Source: Brasilonema angustatum HA4187-MV1 (GTDB lineage: Bacteria; Cyanobacteriota; Cyanobacteriia; Cyanobacteriales; Nostocaceae). Taken from it: DNA of 64,000 nucleotides. Shown here one piece after another: positions 27,240 to 38,441 of the stretch. The notes under the pieces were generated by a model, which had not been told where the DNA came from, ran no database searches, and worked only from the letters and a program-made list of their open reading frames with translations. The DNA is taken from contig JAHHGV010000008.1 of the NCBI GenBank assembly GCA_019359695.1, positions 140,570 to 204,569 of the forward strand. Reading direction: 5' to 3'. The stretch's first letter is position 1; every line of letters begins with the position of its first letter. The translations under genes were made by a program, and so were the position numbers.

Positions 27240-28091
27240 TTAGAAATTCATACGTCTCGCAGTAACGAGATAGTGATTAAAAACACTTGAAGTTGGACTC
27301 GATACAGGGGAAGTCCAACGACCGTAGTTTGCTTCTGCTTCTCCCAGAACTACAATCCTTGGTTGCCTTGGCTGCCATCCATAGTGCAAAATGAATTGCT
27401 CAGGATTGGAGACACCAAAATGCCAAGGACATCCCAGTTTTCTGAGCTTAGAGAGAAATGGTTGTGCATAGGGAGAGTTTAGAAGCTGTGCTTCAACGAA
27501 GTCCATTCCAAGCCAGCTACCTGGACAGGCAAGACTTTGTAGTGTCTCAAGCACAGTCGCTACAGTCGCGGGTTTTAGGTAAAACATCAGTCCCTCGAAC
27601 AGAAATGCTGCGGGTTTATGTCGGTCAAAGCCAAAGTCGGTAAGAGCAGTTGCCCAATCCTGTTCCAAGTCTGTTACTACGACCTTTCGTACACACTGTG
27701 CTCTAGCATTCAAATTTAGAAGGATAGGCTCCTTGTATTGAAATATTTCTTGACGATCTACTTCAAATAGTTGAACGCCATCCATCCAGGGCAAGCGGAA
27801 AGCACGGGCATCCATTCCGGATGCTACCAGAACAACCTGCTTGAGAGATAATTCATGGACAGCCATCAGTAAAGCATCATCAAAAAAACGAGTCCGAATA
27901 GAAATACCAGGATGTGGATCATTAGCTGACAATCCCGGGGAAAATGCCCTCAAATCTGAGAACAGTGCAAACCCCCTGTCACTGGCAAAAGCCCGAGCAT
28001 ATGTATCTACAAACAACCGTTGTCGATACTCAGTTTCATATGCTCGTGCTGCTGCAACATATAGCGATGTAACGCCGACAGAACTCAACAT
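27240..28091 (-). CDS. Class I SAM methyltransferase, LCMT/TIGR00027 family
   Basis: 283 residues. SAM-binding motif I VLVASGMDARAFRLPW and the following acidic pair (LFEVDRQEI) are as in the leucine-carboxyl-methyltransferase-like family, with AFLFEGLMFYL as motif III. Members methylate small molecules or carboxyl groups; the substrate is unknown. It is tail to tail with the YcaO gene (28 bases apart), so it may or may not belong to the same pathway. A second member of the family lies at 53773. Confidence 0.88.
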   Translation of the reverse strand: MLSSVGVTSLYVAAARAYETEYRQRLFVDTYARAFASDRGFALFSDLRAFSPGLSANDPHPGISIRTRFFDDALLMAVHELSLKQVVLVASGMDARAFRLPWMDGVQLFEVDRQEIFQYKEPILLNLNARAQCVRKVVVTDLEQDWATALTDFGFDRHKPAAFLFEGLMFYLKPATVATVLETLQSLACPGSWLGMDFVEAQLLNSPYAQPFLSKLRKLGCPWHFGVSNPEQFILHYGWQPRQPRIVVLGEAEANYGRWTSPVSSPTSSVFNHYLVTARRMNF

Positions 28092-28349
28092 AAATACATT
28101 GATAAAATTAGTTCATCATGGTAATATCAGGGCAATACAACAAAGCAATTTACTCTTTATTGCTCATTATTTTAACGAGTCACTAGCGAGAATGAATATT
28201 TTACTCTCTCTAACTGATAGTTAAAAGCCTGATTCTTTCATAATTGCCTAGTCGTGTATTAACTCTCTCCTAAGAAATCGCAAGGTTTCCTTACATCCAT
28301 AAGGCGAGATCGCGCTTAAACAGCTTTTAAGAAATATTTCTGTTTCTTT

Positions 28350-28525
28350 GTATCGATTTTGAATGTGATCGCTTTCCTTGAACGCTCTTGTCAGGCTGGG
28401 TTATCAAATTTGAAAATGCAGCCAATTAAAGAGCATCACTGGTTATGGTTTTCCTGTGAGATGAGTGATTTCAAGATTTTTCATCACATCAACATTTAGT
28501 GAATTTATGAAAATAGGAGATTGAA
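28350..28525 (+). promoter_or_regulatory. Conserved 176-nt leader, copy 1
   Basis: This stretch matches 29219-29394 with 4 substitutions and no gaps, and each copy ends exactly at the start codon of a paralogous gene. It contains ATCACT (28435-28440) and AGTGAT (28464-28469), able to pair, and AGGAG at 28515-28519, 6 bases before the ATG. It probably holds promoter plus 5' untranslated region. Confidence 0.75.
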
Positions 28526-29191
28526 ATGGAATCCCAAGATTTACGTGATACATTTTTCGATCGTTTTTTATTACAAGCTAAGCTAATTTCTCAGCTCGTT
28601 ACATTTTGGTGGACATATAGTGAGGAGGATGAGGAGGATGATAATAATGATCAAGATAAAACAAAGGCAGCAAATATTCTAGGACAATGTTTCTTTCCAG
28701 GTTTTTCTGAAGTAGATCCTTTCATAGCTCCCCCGAAATTACGTTATCTATTTTCAGCCGACCCCAGACAACACCTTCAGGATATTAATAATGGTTCTCC
28801 TACTGATTCATTTGGCAATACTGATGAAAACCCTCTGGGACTACATGTTAGTACGCTTATTACAGTCTTTGGTTCAGACCGTATTAACAACCAAGAAAAA
28901 TATCTTTCTCCTATATTCACTTCTACTGAACTAGGGTTAGACAAAGACAAAAATAATTCTCCGTATTACGAATTTAGAATTGATAATAGCGGTACAAAAT
29001 TTGGCCGACTTACTGATCCTGAACTGGTTCCAACGGACGAAAATTTAACAATAAAATATATATATACTATTCCAATTCCTCCACGCCATCTAGATCCACA
29101 CTATCCAAAACATAAGCGGATCTATGAAAAATGGATCTCAGATCAAGAAAATACATATCCTCCTAGTATGCATATACCCTTTACTACTTAA
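28526..29191 (+). CDS. Unknown protein, tandem paralogue 1 (FWW/IPFTT family)
   Basis: 221 residues, cytoplasmic by composition, and no known domain recognised. The conserved N-terminal block (MESQD, then FLLQAKLISQLVTFWW) is followed by an acidic, Asn-rich variable region. The conserved C-terminal block has YLSPIFTSTELGL, GTKFGRLTDPEL, KYIYTIPIPPR and the end IPFTT. One cysteine only. The start is fixed by AGGAG at 28515. The next gene is a paralogue that keeps the two end blocks but differs in the middle. A radical SAM gene follows both on the same strand. Function unknown. Confidence 0.85.
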   Translation: MESQDLRDTFFDRFLLQAKLISQLVTFWWTYSEEDEEDDNNDQDKTKAANILGQCFFPGFSEVDPFIAPPKLRYLFSADPRQHLQDINNGSPTDSFGNTDENPLGLHVSTLITVFGSDRINNQEKYLSPIFTSTELGLDKDKNNSPYYEFRIDNSGTKFGRLTDPELVPTDENLTIKYIYTIPIPPRHLDPHYPKHKRIYEKWISDQENTYPPSMHIPFTT

Positions 29192-29218
29192 TGAAGGCGT
29201 TAGAAGCCAATAATCCTA

Positions 29219-29394
29219 GTATCGATTTTGAATGTGATCGCTTTCCTTGAACGCTCTTGTCACGCTGGGTTATCAAATTTGAAAATGCAGCCAATTAAAG
29301 AGCATCACTGGTTATGGTTTTCATGTAAGATGAGTGATCTCAAGATTTTTCATCACATCAACATTTAGTGAATTTATGAAAATAGGAGATTGAA
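29219..29394 (+). promoter_or_regulatory. Conserved 176-nt leader, copy 2
   Basis: Second copy of the leader at 28350, offset by exactly 869 bases. The differences are one base near 29264, two near 29334-29338 and one near 29339-29340. The ribosome-binding site and hairpin arms are unchanged. It starts 28 bases after the stop of paralogue 1. Confidence 0.75.
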
Positions 29395-30051
29395 ATGGAA
29401 TCCCAAGATTCAATATGTGATGATTTTTTAAAGCGTTTTTTATTACAAGGTAAGATAATTTCTCAGATCATTACGTTTTGGTGGCGATATGATGATAACG
29501 AGAAAGCAACAGGAGATGATCCAAAGAAAATAGAGATAGCAAAGCTTTTAGGAGAATATTTCTTTCCAAACGAGCCCGCTAGTTCACCAGGTAGGCTTTC
29601 CCCCTCTCAATTTTTAATTGAGCTATTTAAAACCGAAAGTAGGCTTTCCCCGTCTCCATCTTTAATTGACCTATTTAAAGCTGATCCCAGATTACATATT
29701 AATGAAGAAAATCCGGAAAAATCTGTTGAGGTGCTAATAACGATCTTTGGCCGAGATCGTATTTCTAACAAAGAAACATATCTTTCTCCTATATTCAATT
29801 CTACTGAACTGGGCTTAAACAACAGAAATAATCTTGCACGTTACGAATTTGAAATTGATATTAACGGTACAAGATTTGGCAAGCTTACTGACCCTAGAAT
29901 AATAATAGAGAATGACAATTCACTGTTGAAATATATATATATTATTCCAATTCCTCCACGCCCTAGAATAGATAATATGATCTATGAACAATGGATCTCA
30001 AATGAAAATGACAATTATCCTCCTAACCAATTAATACCCTTTACCACTTAA
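29395..30051 (+). CDS. Unknown protein, tandem paralogue 2 (FWW/IPFTT family)
   Basis: 218 residues, the same architecture as the gene before it: MESQD, FLLQGKIISQIITFWW, then a variable middle holding an internal duplication (RLSPSQFLIELF and RLSPSPSLIDLF), then YLSPIFNSTELGL, GTRFGKLTDPRI, KYIYIIPIPPR and IPFTT. The coding identity to paralogue 1 is visibly much lower than that of the leaders. No signal peptide, no membrane span, no catalytic motif recognised. A factor-independent terminator follows at 30218. Confidence 0.85.
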   Translation: MESQDSICDDFLKRFLLQGKIISQIITFWWRYDDNEKATGDDPKKIEIAKLLGEYFFPNEPASSPGRLSPSQFLIELFKTESRLSPSPSLIDLFKADPRLHINEENPEKSVEVLITIFGRDRISNKETYLSPIFNSTELGLNNRNNLARYEFEIDINGTRFGKLTDPRIIIENDNSLLKYIYIIPIPPRPRIDNMIYEQWISNENDNYPPNQLIPFTT

Positions 30052-30217
30052 TAAAGGTATTAGAAACCGATAGCTTTAAGCTGGAATAATTATTATTCAG
30101 CACTATTATAGGGTTTCTTAAGCAACTTAGACACACCTAAATCTTTTCTAGCAAAAGAAGCAGCTTTAAAAACATACCTCACCAGGTTGGGAATCGTTAT
30201 AAGTTAAATATTGATTG

Positions 30218-30248
30218 ACCCACAGCTAGGAACTGCTTGTGGGTTTTT
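30218..30248 (+). terminator. Rho-independent terminator after the tandem paralogues
   Basis: ACCCACA and TGTGGGT form the stem, with a loop of about 14 bases, followed by TTTTT. It separates the paralogue transcript from the radical SAM gene, although read-through is possible. Confidence 0.75.
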
Positions 30249-30304
30249 ATATAGATATTGCCACTAAAAAACGTAGAGATAGATAATATCAATAGGTAAT
30301 AATT

Positions 30305-31735
30305 ATGATTATTAAAGATCCCCAAAAAATGTTACCAAGTCAAATTAAAGTCGAGGGGGAAATGCGGGACATGATACTGGAAATTCCTCCCCATAATATT
30401 CCCTTACATCCCAAAAGTATAGAAAAACTTTTTGCCGCCATCAAATTTGGAGAGCAAGCGGTAGCTTTCAGACCTTTCATACCAATTGCATCAGACTTAG
30501 GTTTATGTCCACCCTATCCTACGTTAGCCTACTTATATCCTCAAAAGTTAAATCATAACGAAGATATTGAGAAGCAGTTGTTACAGAAATCTGGCAAGAT
30601 AGCACAGAATACCCTTGATGCTTTAAATCAATTTACCCTGATTTCCCAAATTGATATTGAGGAGCAGCTACATTACTTTGGTGATTTCTATGGAATAGCG
30701 GCAAAGCCATCCTATATAAGAGTTGTCGTGAGCAATACCTGTAATCTCAAATGCGTCATGTGTCCTTATCACAGCACTTCGCTGAAATTAACTCATACAA
30801 CAGACTTCTTTAAGAGCAACAAAACAATGTCTTGGGAAATGATGGAGCGTCTCGCCAAAGATTGTGGAGAAGCAAAAATCATGATTATTCTTGGGAACGT
30901 CGAAGAACCAATGCTACACCCCAACCTTGTCAAATTTGTCGAACTTTGTCGGCAGCAAGGGGTTCCTGGGGTTCATCTGACGACCAATGGTCAACTCCTA
31001 GATGAAAATCGAGCTAGGTCTTTACTGAAAGCGGGCTTAACCAGTATTGATATTAGCATTGATGCCGCAGATCCAGATACCTATCTCAAGATTCGGGGTG
31101 CTGACCTCAAGCGAGTTGAAACAAATGTCTTCAATTTTTTGAAGCTGCGGGATGAATTAGATATTCCCTGTTATGTAAGAACATCTTTTGTGAGAAATCA
31201 AAATGTTACACTGGATGAAGAAGAAAGATTCCGAGAACGTTGGCTTGCAAAAGCTGATGGCGTATTTATCAATAACGTAGCTCAATATAAAGAAACTAAT
31301 ACGCGCCTCGGTAAAACTAACCAGACTGTACAAGCTTTACTAAAACACTATCTGAAAAAAGCTCAGGGACGTTGGCCATGCCTGTTTCCCTTTACTGAAA
31401 TGGCTGTTTTACCCGATGGCAGAATTTATTACTGTGTTGAAACTTTATTTAGATTGGGCTTTGATCAGACTCTTGAAAGTTTAGGAGATTATAATCAACA
31501 AACATTACAAGAGATTTGGCATGGGGAGCTATTCAAGCAGCTTCGACGAGATTTGCTCCTTAATCAGTTAGAACATAGATCAGCCTGTAAAAGTTGTGAA
31601 CTATGGATGGCACAGGTTTTGTCTAGAGAGTCTAAAAATGGGTTTGAGGTTACGACAACCACAATAACCGAGATTTATCAGTCTGGTTTTAGGCAACAGA
31701 GAACGGAAAACGGGGAACATAAATCTTCAAATTAA
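30305..31735 (+). CDS. Radical SAM/SPASM protein
   Basis: 476 residues. The radical SAM domain (about 135-340) has the cluster motif CNLKCVMC (CxxxCxxC) and a GNVEEPMLHPN segment for SAM binding. The SPASM-like C terminus (about 355-460) carries CLF, YYCVE and CKSCELW, ligands for an auxiliary Fe-S cluster. SPASM enzymes modify ribosomal peptides or proteins, or act on small molecules. The 135-residue N-terminal region is unassigned. Context: two unknown paralogues upstream, a giant kinase downstream, a YcaO gene 3 kb away. Confidence 0.88.
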   Translation: MIIKDPQKMLPSQIKVEGEMRDMILEIPPHNIPLHPKSIEKLFAAIKFGEQAVAFRPFIPIASDLGLCPPYPTLAYLYPQKLNHNEDIEKQLLQKSGKIAQNTLDALNQFTLISQIDIEEQLHYFGDFYGIAAKPSYIRVVVSNTCNLKCVMCPYHSTSLKLTHTTDFFKSNKTMSWEMMERLAKDCGEAKIMIILGNVEEPMLHPNLVKFVELCRQQGVPGVHLTTNGQLLDENRARSLLKAGLTSIDISIDAADPDTYLKIRGADLKRVETNVFNFLKLRDELDIPCYVRTSFVRNQNVTLDEEERFRERWLAKADGVFINNVAQYKETNTRLGKTNQTVQALLKHYLKKAQGRWPCLFPFTEMAVLPDGRIYYCVETLFRLGFDQTLESLGDYNQQTLQEIWHGELFKQLRRDLLLNQLEHRSACKSCELWMAQVLSRESKNGFEVTTTTITEIYQSGFRQQRTENGEHKSSN

Positions 31736-31831
31736 GTGCAATATCTAAGATCAAACTGTAACTTCATGACTCCAAGAAACGCTATACCATACAATCAGAA
31801 ATAAAGAGATTGGTGAGTTAGGAGTGTTAGT

Positions 31832-34800
31832 ATGAGAGCGATGGCAGAATATCACATTAGTCAGAAGATATATGAAAGTTATAATTCGCTAGTCTATCGG
31901 GCTAATCTCAAGCGAGATAATCAACCAATTATTCTTAAAATTCTTAAAGAGAACTATCCAACTCCCTCAGAATTGACTCGATATAAACAGGAATATGAAA
32001 TCACACGACATCTGAACGTAGATAGCATTATCAAAGCCTACGACTTACAGCGATATGACAATAGCCTAGTCATGTTCTTAGAGGATTTTGGCGGGAAATC
32101 CCTAAAACTGTTAATGTCTGAACGCAGGTTCAGTATAGAAGAAATTTTCATCATTGCCATTAAGACCTCTGAAAGTTTAGCTGCTATTCATGCAGCCAAT
32201 ATTATCCATAAAGACATTAATCCCTCCAATATTGTCTATAATCCAGAAACTAAACAACTGAAGATTATTGATTTTGGCATTTCTACCCGTTTATTCCAAG
32301 AAAACCAAATCCTTTGTAACTTAAATCAACTAGAAGGTACTTTAGCCTACATTGCACCAGAGCAAACTGGCAGAATGAATCGAGGAATAGATTACCGCAG
32401 TGACTTTTATTCCCTTGGTGCAACCTTGTATGAACTCCTAACGCATCAACTCCCCTTTGCAACCACTGATCCAATAGAACTGGTTCATTGCCATCTTGCA
32501 CAACAAGCAAACCCGCCTCATGCACTCATCCCTACTATTCCCTTGACGGTATCCAAGATCGTTATGAAATTGTTAGCTAAAACCCCAGAGGAACGATACC
32601 AAAGTGCTTGGGGGCTAAAAGCTGATTGGGAAATTTGTTTTAAACAGTGGCAGACTCAGGGACAAATCCTGCCCTTTCCACTAGGACAGCAAGATATTTC
32701 CGATAAGTTTCACATTCCCAAAAAACTCTACGGACGGGAACAAGAAGTTTCTCAAGTGCTAAGCACCTTTGAGCGAGTTAGCCAAGGTACCACTGAGATG
32801 ATATTGGTTGCTGGCTATTCAGGGATTGGTAAATCTGTCTTAGTTCAGGAAATTCACAAACCAATTGTAAGGCAGCGAGGTTATTTTATAACTGGAAAAT
32901 TTGACCAATTCAAGCGAGATATTCCCTACGCTGCTATTAGCACAGCTTTCCAGGACTTAATCCGTCAACTCTTGAGTGAATCTGACACAGATATCGAAAT
33001 TTGGAAAGCACAAATTTTGGAACTCTTGGAACCTAATGGGCAGGTCATAATTGACGTAATCCCTGAACTAGAAAAAATTATTGGTAAACAGCCGTCTGTT
33101 GAAAAACTTGGAGCTAATGAAGCCCAAAATCGATTTAACTTATCTTTTCAAAGATTTATTAGCGTTTTCAGTCAACAAGAACATCCTTTAGTCATTTTTC
33201 TTGATGATTTACAGTGGGCAGATTTGCCTTCACTGAAGTTAATTGAACAGCTAATTACCGATTTTGATAGTAAATATTTATTGATTATAGGAGCTTATAG
33301 AGATAATGAAGTCAACCCCACTCATGCTTTAATTCTGACGTTAGAATTAGTTAAAAAAGCAGGTGTTAGGGTCAATGAAGTCATCCTAACTTCCTTGAGA
33401 TTAGAGCACATAAATCAATTACTTGCTGATACACTACTTTGTTCTACAGAGATGTCAAAACCGCTAGCAGAGTTACTAACAAACAGAACTCAGGGCAATC
33501 CCTTTTTCTTAACTCAACTGCTAAAATCTCTGTACGATGAAAACCTTATATCGTTTGATTATAATGGACAATCATGGTGTTGGAACATTGAGCAGATTTT
33601 AAAAACAGGCATTACTGATAATGTCATAGATTTGATGGTTAGTAAAATTAATAAACTCAGTGAGAATACCCGGAATGCTTTAAAGTTAGCAGCATGTATT
33701 GGTAATAGATTTAACCTAGAACTACTCTCCGGCATTAGAGACAAATCTAAAACCTCCATAGCTCAAGATATTCAACCAGCTCTTCAGGAAGGGTTAATTG
33801 TCCCACTGAGTTATGATTACAAAATTCCCTTGCTTTGGGAACAAGGAGAAATTTCAAGTGATTCTTCAGCCGTCTCTTCTAATTTTATTCCTAGTTTTCC
33901 TTCAGTTATTCCCTACAAATTTTTACATGACCGAATTCAGCAAGCGGCTTATACTCTAATTGCAGAAGGAGAAAAGAAGCTCATTCATCTGCAAGTCGGA
34001 AGACTTCTGCTGAAGAATATGAGAAAAGATAAAAGTGAGGAAAATATTTTTGATGTTGTCAATCAACTTAATGAAGCAGCATCTCTCATCACTGATCAAT
34101 TAGAAAGAGATGAGCTAGCTCAATTAAATCTTTACGTAGGTAAAAAAGCTAAGGCATCAGCTGCTTATGAACCAGCATTGAAATATTTAGAGACTGGATT
34201 AGAACTTCTAACAAAAAATAGTTGGGAAAGCCAATATGAATTGACTATAGAGCTTTATTTGGAAACACTTGAGGTGCTGTACTTCAACACCAAATTTGAG
34301 AAAGTAGAAGAGCTTTCTATATTTATTCTGCAACACACTCAAGAAATTCTTGATAAAGTAAAAGTGTATCAAGTAAATATACTAGTATACAATTCTAAAT
34401 CCCAGGAGCAACAAGCAATAAATACTGCTCTTAAAGCTTTAGCAGAACTAGGTATAGAAATATCTCAAGAGCCTAGCGAAATAGAAGAGAGAATCAAGCA
34501 AGAACAAATATTTCTAGATATATTTTTGAAAGAAGTACCAGTTCAAAGTTTAGCGAATCTCTCTCCAATGACTGATCCATATAAATTAAAGGCTATACCA
34601 TTATTGCAACAAATTATAGCCTCTACAATAATCACTAATTTCCTCTTGCATATTGAAGTTGTTTTAATTCAACTTAATCTTTGCCTAAAATATGGTAACC
34701 CTCCTCAAGCACCCTGTCCTTATATATTTTATGGAACGTTTCTCTGCAAGGGAATAGAAAATATTGGTTTAATGAGAGATATTCATTTAGGCAATGAATT

Positions 34801-37600
34801 TGGAGAATTGTCTATTAGTTTACTATCCGAATCTCAACTTCCTGAACTAGAGACTCTAGTTATTCATATTTACTATGCATTTATATATCAATGGAAGAAC
34901 TCCCTCAGAAATAATATTGCATTAGAAAGATTAATCAAGGCTTTTCAAAGGGGATTAGAGACTGGGGATTATCAATATGCTTGTTTTGCATCTGCAAGCA
35001 TTTGTCTTATTAAATTCTTCGGAGGGTATCATCTAGAAGAAGTTTCTCAGGAGCTTGCAAAATATACTAGGCTAATGAAGAAATTAAAACAAGAATATAC
35101 TTACTCTTCTGTAACTATATATGAAAAAACCACGATTAATTTAATTGAAGGATATGAAAACAACTTTTGCTTGGTAATTGGTCGTAATCAAGAAGAAGAA
35201 GAGGAATGTATAAAAACTGCTAATATTTGGCTTTTATGTTGGTTGTGTATTGCCAAAATAATCACACATTATATCTTTAAGGAAAATAACTTTGCTATTG
35301 GTAATGTATTGAAAATTGAAAACTATGTTGAATATCTTAGTTCACATTTAAATTTATCACAATACAATTTTTTCTCTTCTCTATCACTGCTTGCTAATTA
35401 TGAGATTATAGATGTATACTCACAAAATAAGTTTTTGAAGCTAGTAGAAAAAAACCAGGAAGATATGAAAACCTGGTCTAGCTACTGCCCAGAAAATTTT
35501 CAGCACAAATCTGATTTAGTAGAAGCAGAAAAAGCTAGAGTATTAGGACAAAATTGGCAAGCAGAAGAATTGTATGAAAAAGCAATTCAAGGTGCTAAAA
35601 AACATGAGTTCATCCACGAAGAAGCCATAGCTTACGAACGTGCAGCAGAATTTTATCTTGCCTTGGGTAGAGAAGAAATAGGGAAACTATACTTAAAAAA
35701 TGCCCATCATTGTTATAGTCGCTGGGGCGCAAAAGCCAAAGTTCAAGCCCTAGAATCGGAGTATCCACAGTTTCTAATGGATATAAACAACCGAAAAGAA
35801 GACCAAACCATTAATACAACTGAATCTACTGATGGTACAAATCCCCAAGTACTCGATCTCATCACAGTCACAAAAGCATCTCAAGTATTAGCTAGCGAAA
35901 TAAAACTAGACCAACTGCTGGCTAAGTTAATGAAAACTGTAATTGAAAATGGAGGTGCTCAAAAAGGCTTTCTGATATTGGAAAAAGATCATCAATGGGC
36001 GATCGCAGCTGAAAGTACAGTAGATTCTGATGAGGTTACTTTACCGCGATCGCTTCCCATTGATTCTATAGATGGCGATACGCAGACACCTATCTTACCA
36101 GTTGCGATCGTTAACTATGTTGTCCGTACTCAAGAAAATGTAGTTCTTAATAACGCTACTGAAGAAAAACAGTTTATCCGCGATCCCTATGTCGTCGCCA
36201 CTCAACCAAAATCGATTCTCTGTACTCCTTTGTTAAATCAAGGCAAACTAAGCGGTATTTTATATTTAGAAAACAATTTAGCCACAGGCGCATTTACCAG
36301 CGATCGCATTGAAGTTTTAAGAATTCTTTCTGCTCAAGCTGCTATCTCCATTGAAAATGCCCGTCTCTACGGACAGTTAGAAGATTATAACCGAAATCTA
36401 GAGCTGAGAGTCGAAGAGCGCACTCATGAACTCTCACAAACCCTAGAAGTTCTTAAAGCCACCCAAGCCGAACTGCTGTTTGAAAACGAGTTACTCAAAA
36501 GCGCCGAACAACCGTCTACCTTTGACTATCAAGTGGGAGGAAGTTTGCCGATGGATGCTCCCACTTATGTTGTACGTTCAGCAGACCGTTATCTCTATAA
36601 GGCGTTGAAGCGCGGAGAATTTTGTTACACTCTCAATCCTCGGCAGATGGGCAAGTCAAGTCTGATGGTACGCATGATACATCACCTCCGGCATGAGGGA
36701 TTTAGCTGTGGGGCGATCGATCTGACTCGGATTGGTAGCGAAAACGTCACGCCTGATCAATGGTACAAAGGCTTAACAGTAGAGCTATGCCGAAGTTTTG
36801 GTTTACTAAGAAAGATTAATTTAAAAACTTGGTGGCAAGAGCAAGGAGATATTTCTCCGGTTCAGAGGTTGAGTCAATTTATTGAAGAAGTTTTGCTAGT
36901 TGAAGTTGCTAAAAATGATAATACTATCTCTAAAAACCTGATAATTTTTATTGATGAAATTGATAGCTTCTTAAGTTTAAATTTTCCAGTTAATGACTTT
37001 TTTGCGTTAATTCGCTCTTGCTATAATCAGCGTAGTATTAATCCAGAGTATCGACGTTTAACCTTTGCTCTTTTTGGAGTAGCTACCCCTGGTGACTTAA
37101 TTACTGACCACCAAAGAACGCCTTTTAACATCGGTCAGACTATTCAATTGGAAGGGTTTAAAGAGCATGAAGCCCAGCCTCTACTTCAGGGATTGGCAGA
37201 GAAAGTGAGCAATCCTCAAACAGTTTTAAAAGAATTGTTAGCCTGGACTAATGGTCAGCCCTTTTTGACCCAAAAACTCTGTAAAGTCATCCGCAATTCT
37301 TCATCTCCTATTCCTACCAACAGAGAAGCCGAATGGATTGAAAATTTGGTGCGAACTCAGGTAATAGAAAATTGGGAATCACAGGATGAACCAGAACATT
37401 TAAGAACTATTCGCGATCGCCTCCTTAATAGCAAACAATCCGTTCGGCTACTAGAACTTTATCGACACATTTTGCATCAAGGAGAGATTGTTGCAGTTGA
37501 TAGTTCAGAGGAAAGAGAATTGCTTTTATCGGGTCTAGTAGTCAAGCAACAGGGAAAATTGAGAGTTCAGAACCGTATTTATGAATCTATTTTTGTTTGA
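31832..37600 (+). CDS. Multidomain Ser/Thr kinase - AAA ATPase - GAF - AAA_35-like ATPase
   Basis: 1922 residues, one open frame. Order: Hanks-type kinase (about 8-270; [13 protein letters not shown]), AAA_16 ATPase (Walker A GYSGIGKS near 330, Walker [11 protein letters not shown] near 456), a long TPR-like helical region (about 700-1310), GAF (about 1345-1520), a coiled coil, then a second ATPase (about 1565-1922; Walker [10 protein letters not shown] near 1603, Walker B FIDEIDSF near 1706). Known cyanobacterial relatives carry a histidine kinase after the GAF; here it is replaced by an AAA_35-type ATPase like that of the next gene. AGGAG at 31820-31824 fixes the start. It is probably a signal-integrating regulator. 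Confidence 0.9.
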   Translation: MRAMAEYHISQKIYESYNSLVYRANLKRDNQPIILKILKENYPTPSELTRYKQEYEITRHLNVDSIIKAYDLQRYDNSLVMFLEDFGGKSLKLLMSERRFSIEEIFIIAIKTSESLAAIHAANIIHKDINPSNIVYNPETKQLKIIDFGISTRLFQENQILCNLNQLEGTLAYIAPEQTGRMNRGIDYRSDFYSLGATLYELLTHQLPFATTDPIELVHCHLAQQANPPHALIPTIPLTVSKIVMKLLAKTPEERYQSAWGLKADWEICFKQWQTQGQILPFPLGQQDISDKFHIPKKLYGREQEVSQVLSTFERVSQGTTEMILVAGYSGIGKSVLVQEIHKPIVRQRGYFITGKFDQFKRDIPYAAISTAFQDLIRQLLSESDTDIEIWKAQILELLEPNGQVIIDVIPELEKIIGKQPSVEKLGANEAQNRFNLSFQRFISVFSQQEHPLVIFLDDLQWADLPSLKLIEQLITDFDSKYLLIIGAYRDNEVNPTHALILTLELVKKAGVRVNEVILTSLRLEHINQLLADTLLCSTEMSKPLAELLTNRTQGNPFFLTQLLKSLYDENLISFDYNGQSWCWNIEQILKTGITDNVIDLMVSKINKLSENTRNALKLAACIGNRFNLELLSGIRDKSKTSIAQDIQPALQEGLIVPLSYDYKIPLLWEQGEISSDSSAVSSNFIPSFPSVIPYKFLHDRIQQAAYTLIAEGEKKLIHLQVGRLLLKNMRKDKSEENIFDVVNQLNEAASLITDQLERDELAQLNLYVGKKAKASAAYEPALKYLETGLELLTKNSWESQYELTIELYLETLEVLYFNTKFEKVEELSIFILQHTQEILDKVKVYQVNILVYNSKSQEQQAINTALKALAELGIEISQEPSEIEERIKQEQIFLDIFLKEVPVQSLANLSPMTDPYKLKAIPLLQQIIASTIITNFLLHIEVVLIQLNLCLKYGNPPQAPCPYIFYGTFLCKGIENIGLMRDIHLGNEFGELSISLLSESQLPELETLVIHIYYAFIYQWKNSLRNNIALERLIKAFQRGLETGDYQYACFASASICLIKFFGGYHLEEVSQELAKYTRLMKKLKQEYTYSSVTIYEKTTINLIEGYENNFCLVIGRNQEEEEECIKTANIWLLCWLCIAKIITHYIFKENNFAIGNVLKIENYVEYLSSHLNLSQYNFFSSLSLLANYEIIDVYSQNKFLKLVEKNQEDMKTWSSYCPENFQHKSDLVEAEKARVLGQNWQAEELYEKAIQGAKKHEFIHEEAIAYERAAEFYLALGREEIGKLYLKNAHHCYSRWGAKAKVQALESEYPQFLMDINNRKEDQTINTTESTDGTNPQVLDLITVTKASQVLASEIKLDQLLAKLMKTVIENGGAQKGFLILEKDHQWAIAAESTVDSDEVTLPRSLPIDSIDGDTQTPILPVAIVNYVVRTQENVVLNNATEEKQFIRDPYVVATQPKSILCTPLLNQGKLSGILYLENNLATGAFTSDRIEVLRILSAQAAISIENARLYGQLEDYNRNLELRVEERTHELSQTLEVLKATQAELLFENELLKSAEQPSTFDYQVGGSLPMDAPTYVVRSADRYLYKALKRGEFCYTLNPRQMGKSSLMVRMIHHLRHEGFSCGAIDLTRIGSENVTPDQWYKGLTVELCRSFGLLRKINLKTWWQEQGDISPVQRLSQFIEEVLLVEVAKNDNTISKNLIIFIDEIDSFLSLNFPVNDFFALIRSCYNQRSINPEYRRLTFALFGVATPGDLITDHQRTPFNIGQTIQLEGFKEHEAQPLLQGLAEKVSNPQTVLKELLAWTNGQPFLTQKLCKVIRNSSSPIPTNREAEWIENLVRTQVIENWESQDEPEHLRTIRDRLLNSKQSVRLLELYRHILHQGEIVAVDSSEERELLLSGLVVKQQGKLRVQNRIYESIFV

Positions 37601-37849
37601 TTTACGAAAACATTTGTTTGATCTGGAAAGTGAAAGAAGAGGTCTACTCCTAAGAAACACAGGGGTGTAGGGGTGTAAGGGAGCCAGTACTTGATGAGGG
37701 TCTCCCGACCTAGGTATCTGGCGTGAAAAAGGTGTTTCTTTCATATTTTGCTGGCTGCGAAGCCGCTAGTCAGAGGCTCAGATCTTGCACCATACTTTTC
37801 GTCCGCCAAGAAATAAATTTCTTGGCTCAAAGTCCAAGTCCGTTAAAAC

Positions 37850-37969
37850 TGACATCTTGCACCATTCTCAACAAGACCTAAAAAAACCGGGTTTCTGAAC
37901 GGTAAATTAAGGTTTGCAAATGTCATCATTCTCAAGAAACCCGGTTTTTGACCCTGGTGCAAGATCTGA
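37850..37969. mobile_element. MITE of the ATCTTGCACC family, GTTAAAAC flanks
   Basis: The ends are TGACATCTTGCACC and GGTGCAAGATCTGA. GTTAAAAC is present on both sides (37842-37849 and 37970-37977). The interior carries AAACCGGGTTTCT and AGAAACCCGGTTT, an inverted pair. Length 120. Confidence 0.8.
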
Positions 37970-37977
37970 GTTAAAAC

Positions 37978-38107
37978 TGAGATCTTGCACCATTCTCAAT
38001 TACTGTAGGGTGGGCACTGCCCACAACGTAAAAATAAGGTTTTGAGCGAACTATAGGCAGTGCCCACCTTACAAAAATTGCAATAACGCAACTGGTGCAA
38101 GATGTAA
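37978..38107. mobile_element. MITE of the ATCTTGCACC family, copy A of a near-identical pair
   Basis: 130 bases, ends TGAGATCTTGCACC and GGTGCAAGATGTAA. The interior holds GGTGGGCACTGCC and GGCAGTGCCCACC, a 13-base perfect inverted pair. The copy at 41915-42044 has the same length and only a few substitutions. Confidence 0.8.
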
Positions 38108-38441
38108 GATAAACCTTAATTTCTGGTTCAGAAACCCGGTTTTTTGGGTCTTGTTGAGAATGGTGAGCCAGCGCGTTGCGGTGAATCCAGCGCGAATGAC
38201 GGCTTTCCCGACAGAGGCGACTGGTGTTAGCGCAGCGAGACCGGAGGTCTTCCCCGAAGGGGGGTTCCCGAGCCACTGCGTTGGGCGGCTGTGCCGACTT
38301 GTAGCATGTGGCGTCCCGTTGAAGCACCTGGCGTGGTTTCCCCGATGAGCGACGCAATACTTTTGTACTAATAAATGGCAGATATTGTGTTACTTGCGCA
38401 ACTCCTGTTATCTTAATTAGTAGCATTTGTCTGTAATCTCT

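Larger units (their letters stand above)
37653..38348. repeat. Nested repeat complex downstream of the kinase gene
   Basis: 37681-37744 is the GAGCCAGT...CTGGCGTG element with its right flank up to GGTGTTTCTTTCAT. Its 41-base core (37681-37721) recurs exactly inverted at 41857-41897, and the 25-base flank (37720-37744) at 41726-41750. 37777 on is a left-end-only MITE remnant. 37850-37969 and 37978-38107 are MITEs, entered separately. 38108-38163 is an inverted partial copy of the 37850 element. 38163-38345 is palindromic-repeat mosaic. No gene. Confidence 0.8.

Noticed and set aside
28526..30051. The two unknown paralogues as classical azoline precursors for the YcaO enzyme
   Set aside because: About 220 residues, one cysteine each, variable part in the middle and not at the C terminus; not the form of a TOMM precursor.
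38151..38348. 65-residue open frame
   Set aside because: Entirely palindromic-repeat mosaic.
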